DNA of 12,625 nt. Origin: JAZRUF01 sp045636205. GTDB taxonomy: Bacteria > Bacillota > Clostridia > Oscillospirales > JAAYXM01. The translations under genes and the position numbers were made by a program. The stretch is taken from assembly GCA_045636205.1 (NCBI GenBank), contig JAZTXE010000104.1, positions 1 to 12,625 on the forward strand. The letters are read 5' to 3'. Positions 11,109-12,625 of the stretch are shown piece after piece. The notes under the pieces are model-generated. The model saw only the letters and a list, made by a program, of their open reading frames with translations. It searched no databases and was not told the DNA's origin. Each line of letters begins with the position of its first letter. Within the stretch, counting starts at the first letter, position 1.

Positions 11109-12625
11109 ATGGCAAAGATTATTGGTATTGACTTAGGTACAACAAATTCATGTGTAGCTGTTATGGAAGGCGGCGAGCCTACTGTTCTGGTAAACGCAGA
11201 GGGCGCTCGTACAACCCCGAGCGTAGTTGCATTCTCAAAAGACGGCGAGCGCATGGTAGGTCAGGTTGCAAAGCGTCAGGCTGTTACCAACCCGGACCGC
11301 ACAATCAGCTCCATCAAGCGCGAAATGGGCACAAACTACAAGGTTTCCATTGATGACAAAAACTACTCCCCGCAGGAAGTTTCCGCGATGATTCTCTCAA
11401 AGCTTAAGACTGACGCAGAGGCATTCCTCGGTGAGAAAGTAAGCCAGGCGGTTATCACGGTTCCGGCATATTTTACTGACAGCCAGCGTCAGGCAACCAA
11501 GGACGCAGGCAAAATTGCAGGTCTTGAGGTTCTGAGAATTATCAACGAGCCGACCGCTGCCGCTCTCGCTTACGGTCTTGACAAGGAAACCGATCAGAAG
11601 ATTATGATTTACGACTTGGGCGGCGGTACATTCGACGTTTCCATCCTGGAAATCGGCGACGGTGTATTCGAGGTTCTTGCAACCGCAGGTAACAATCGCT
11701 TGGGTGGCGACGATTTTGACAACCGCATCACCAACTGGATGATTGCTGAGTTTAAGAAGGACACCGGCATCGACATTGAGAAGGACAAAATGGCTATGCA
11801 GCGTCTGCGCGAGGCGGCTGAGAAAGCAAAAATTGAGCTTTCCGGCGTAACCTCTACAAACATCAGCCTGCCCTACATCACCGCTGATGCAACCGGTCCG
11901 AAGCACCTTGAGCTTACTCTCACCCGTGCAAAGTTCAACGAACTGACCGCTGATTTGGTTGAGAGCACCATGGTTCCGGTTCGTCAGGCAATGCAGGATG
12001 CAAAGCTTTCCCCGAACGACTTGCACAAGGTTCTTCTCGTCGGCGGCTCATCACGTATCCCGGCGGTTCAGGATGCTGTCAAGGCATTCACCGGCAAGGA
12101 CCCGTTCAAGGGCATTAACCCTGACGAGTGCGTAGCAATCGGTGCAGCTATCCAGGCAGGTGTTCTCTCAGGTGACGTTACCGACCTGCTTCTCTTGGAC
12201 GTAACTCCGCTCTCCCTCGGCATTGAGACCATGGGTGGCGTATTTACAAAGCTCATTGAGCGCAACACCACCATCCCGACCAAGAAGAGCCAGATCTTCT
12301 CCACCGCAGCAGACGGTCAGACCTCCGTTGAGGTTCACGTTCTGCAGGGCGAGCGCGAAATGGCGGCTTACAATAAGTCTCTGGGTCGCTTCCACTTGGA
12401 CGGAATCCCCTCTGCACCGCGCGGTGTTCCGCAGATTGAAGTCACCTTTGACATTGACGCGAACGGCATCGTAAACGTATCCGCAAAGGATTTGGGCACC
12501 GGTAAGGAGCAGCAGATTACCATCACCGCTTCCTCCAACTTATCTCAGGAAGAAGTTGAGAAGGCGGTTAAGGAAGCTGAGCAGTTCTCCGCTGAGGACA
12601 AGAAGCGCCGCGAAGAGGTTGACAC
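11109..12625 (+). CDS. dnaK: Molecular chaperone DnaK (Hsp70), partial at the 3' end
   Basis: 505 codons are visible and the gene continues past the right edge, leaving about 100 or so residues of the lid unseen. The ATPase domain has GIDLGTTNSCVAV (6-18), VITVPAYFTDSQRQATKDAG (115-134), RIINEPTAAALAYGLDK (143-159), IYDLGGGTFDVSILE (167-181) and LLVGGSSRIPAVQ (309-321). The interdomain linker DLLLLDVTPLSLGIET is at 359-374. The substrate-binding domain follows with QGEREMAAYNKSLGRF (413-428). The segment of about two dozen residues found in E. coli DnaK after the KR of SSIKREMG is missing, the Gram-positive form. The ATG has GGAGGT 8 bases upstream. It is third in the CIRCE operon; dnaJ is the usual next gene. 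Antisense open frames within it are coding shadows. Confidence 0.98.
   Translation, partial: MAKIIGIDLGTTNSCVAVMEGGEPTVLVNAEGARTTPSVVAFSKDGERMVGQVAKRQAVTNPDRTISSIKREMGTNYKVSIDDKNYSPQEVSAMILSKLKTDAEAFLGEKVSQAVITVPAYFTDSQRQATKDAGKIAGLEVLRIINEPTAAALAYGLDKETDQKIMIYDLGGGTFDVSILEIGDGVFEVLATAGNNRLGGDDFDNRITNWMIAEFKKDTGIDIEKDKMAMQRLREAAEKAKIELSGVTSTNISLPYITADATGPKHLELTLTRAKFNELTADLVESTMVPVRQAMQDAKLSPNDLHKVLLVGGSSRIPAVQDAVKAFTGKDPFKGINPDECVAIGAAIQAGVLSGDVTDLLLLDVTPLSLGIETMGGVFTKLIERNTTIPTKKSQIFSTAADGQTSVEVHVLQGEREMAAYNKSLGRFHLDGIPSAPRGVPQIEVTFDIDANGIVNVSAKDLGTGKEQQITITASSNLSQEEVEKAVKEAEQFSAEDKKRREEVD

Noticed and set aside
11397..12026. A 209-codon open frame on the minus strand inside dnaK, and other antisense frames across 11057-12395
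   Set aside because: They lie antisense to a highly conserved gene, have no ribosome sites and no recognisable family. They reflect codon bias in dnaK.
1..12625. tRNA, rRNA, CRISPR array or riboswitch
   Set aside because: No cloverleaf-like segment, regular spacer-repeat array or recognisable riboswitch core was seen on either strand.

Overview
The window looks like chromosomal DNA of a low-to-moderate GC member of the Clostridia, perhaps an Oscillospiraceae/Ruminococcaceae-type gut anaerobe. The reasons are strong AGGAGG-type ribosome sites, near-consensus sigma-A promoters, a CIRCE-controlled hrcA-grpE-dnaK operon, a DnaK lacking the N-terminal-domain insert typical of Gram-negative DnaK, an LplB/LplC-type sugar permease pair with a YesS/YtdP-type AraC regulator, and a short-form ACT-domain SerA. 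The lineage below class level is a guess.

Layout. (1) 1-3875, minus strand: a membrane-anchored AraC-family regulator, a 484-base leader rich in inverted repeats, then two ABC permease genes; the second runs off the left edge. The solute-binding protein gene is not in view. (2) 4074-5074, plus strand: a Cof-type HAD hydrolase with two tandem promoters and a strong terminator. (3) 5078-6756: a compact accessory island, visibly more AT-rich than its flanks over the protein genes. It holds a BIME-like cluster of GTAG-footed hairpins, a lipoprotein/zinc-ribbon gene pair on the minus strand, and, divergently, a ribbon-helix-helix gene overlapping a REP-associated tyrosine transposase (RAYT). (4) 6813-9158, minus strand: serC-serA, the first two steps of phosphoserine-pathway serine synthesis, from a consensus promoter. 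(5) 9328-12625, plus strand: promoter and perfect CIRCE, then hrcA, grpE and the first 505 codons of dnaK. dnaJ would be expected next but is outside the window.

The most interesting part is the island. The RAYT reading frame itself contains two 24-nt palindromic units, each with a GTAG foot, in opposite orientations, read through as peptide. Related but not identical GTAG-footed hairpins lie about 1.1 kb away between genes. The island is also bracketed by an inverted pair of about 45-nt repeats, placed just after the stop codons of the HAD gene and of serA and each followed by a terminator hairpin. They could be element ends or a recurrent 3'-end module; the sequence here favours the second but does not settle it.
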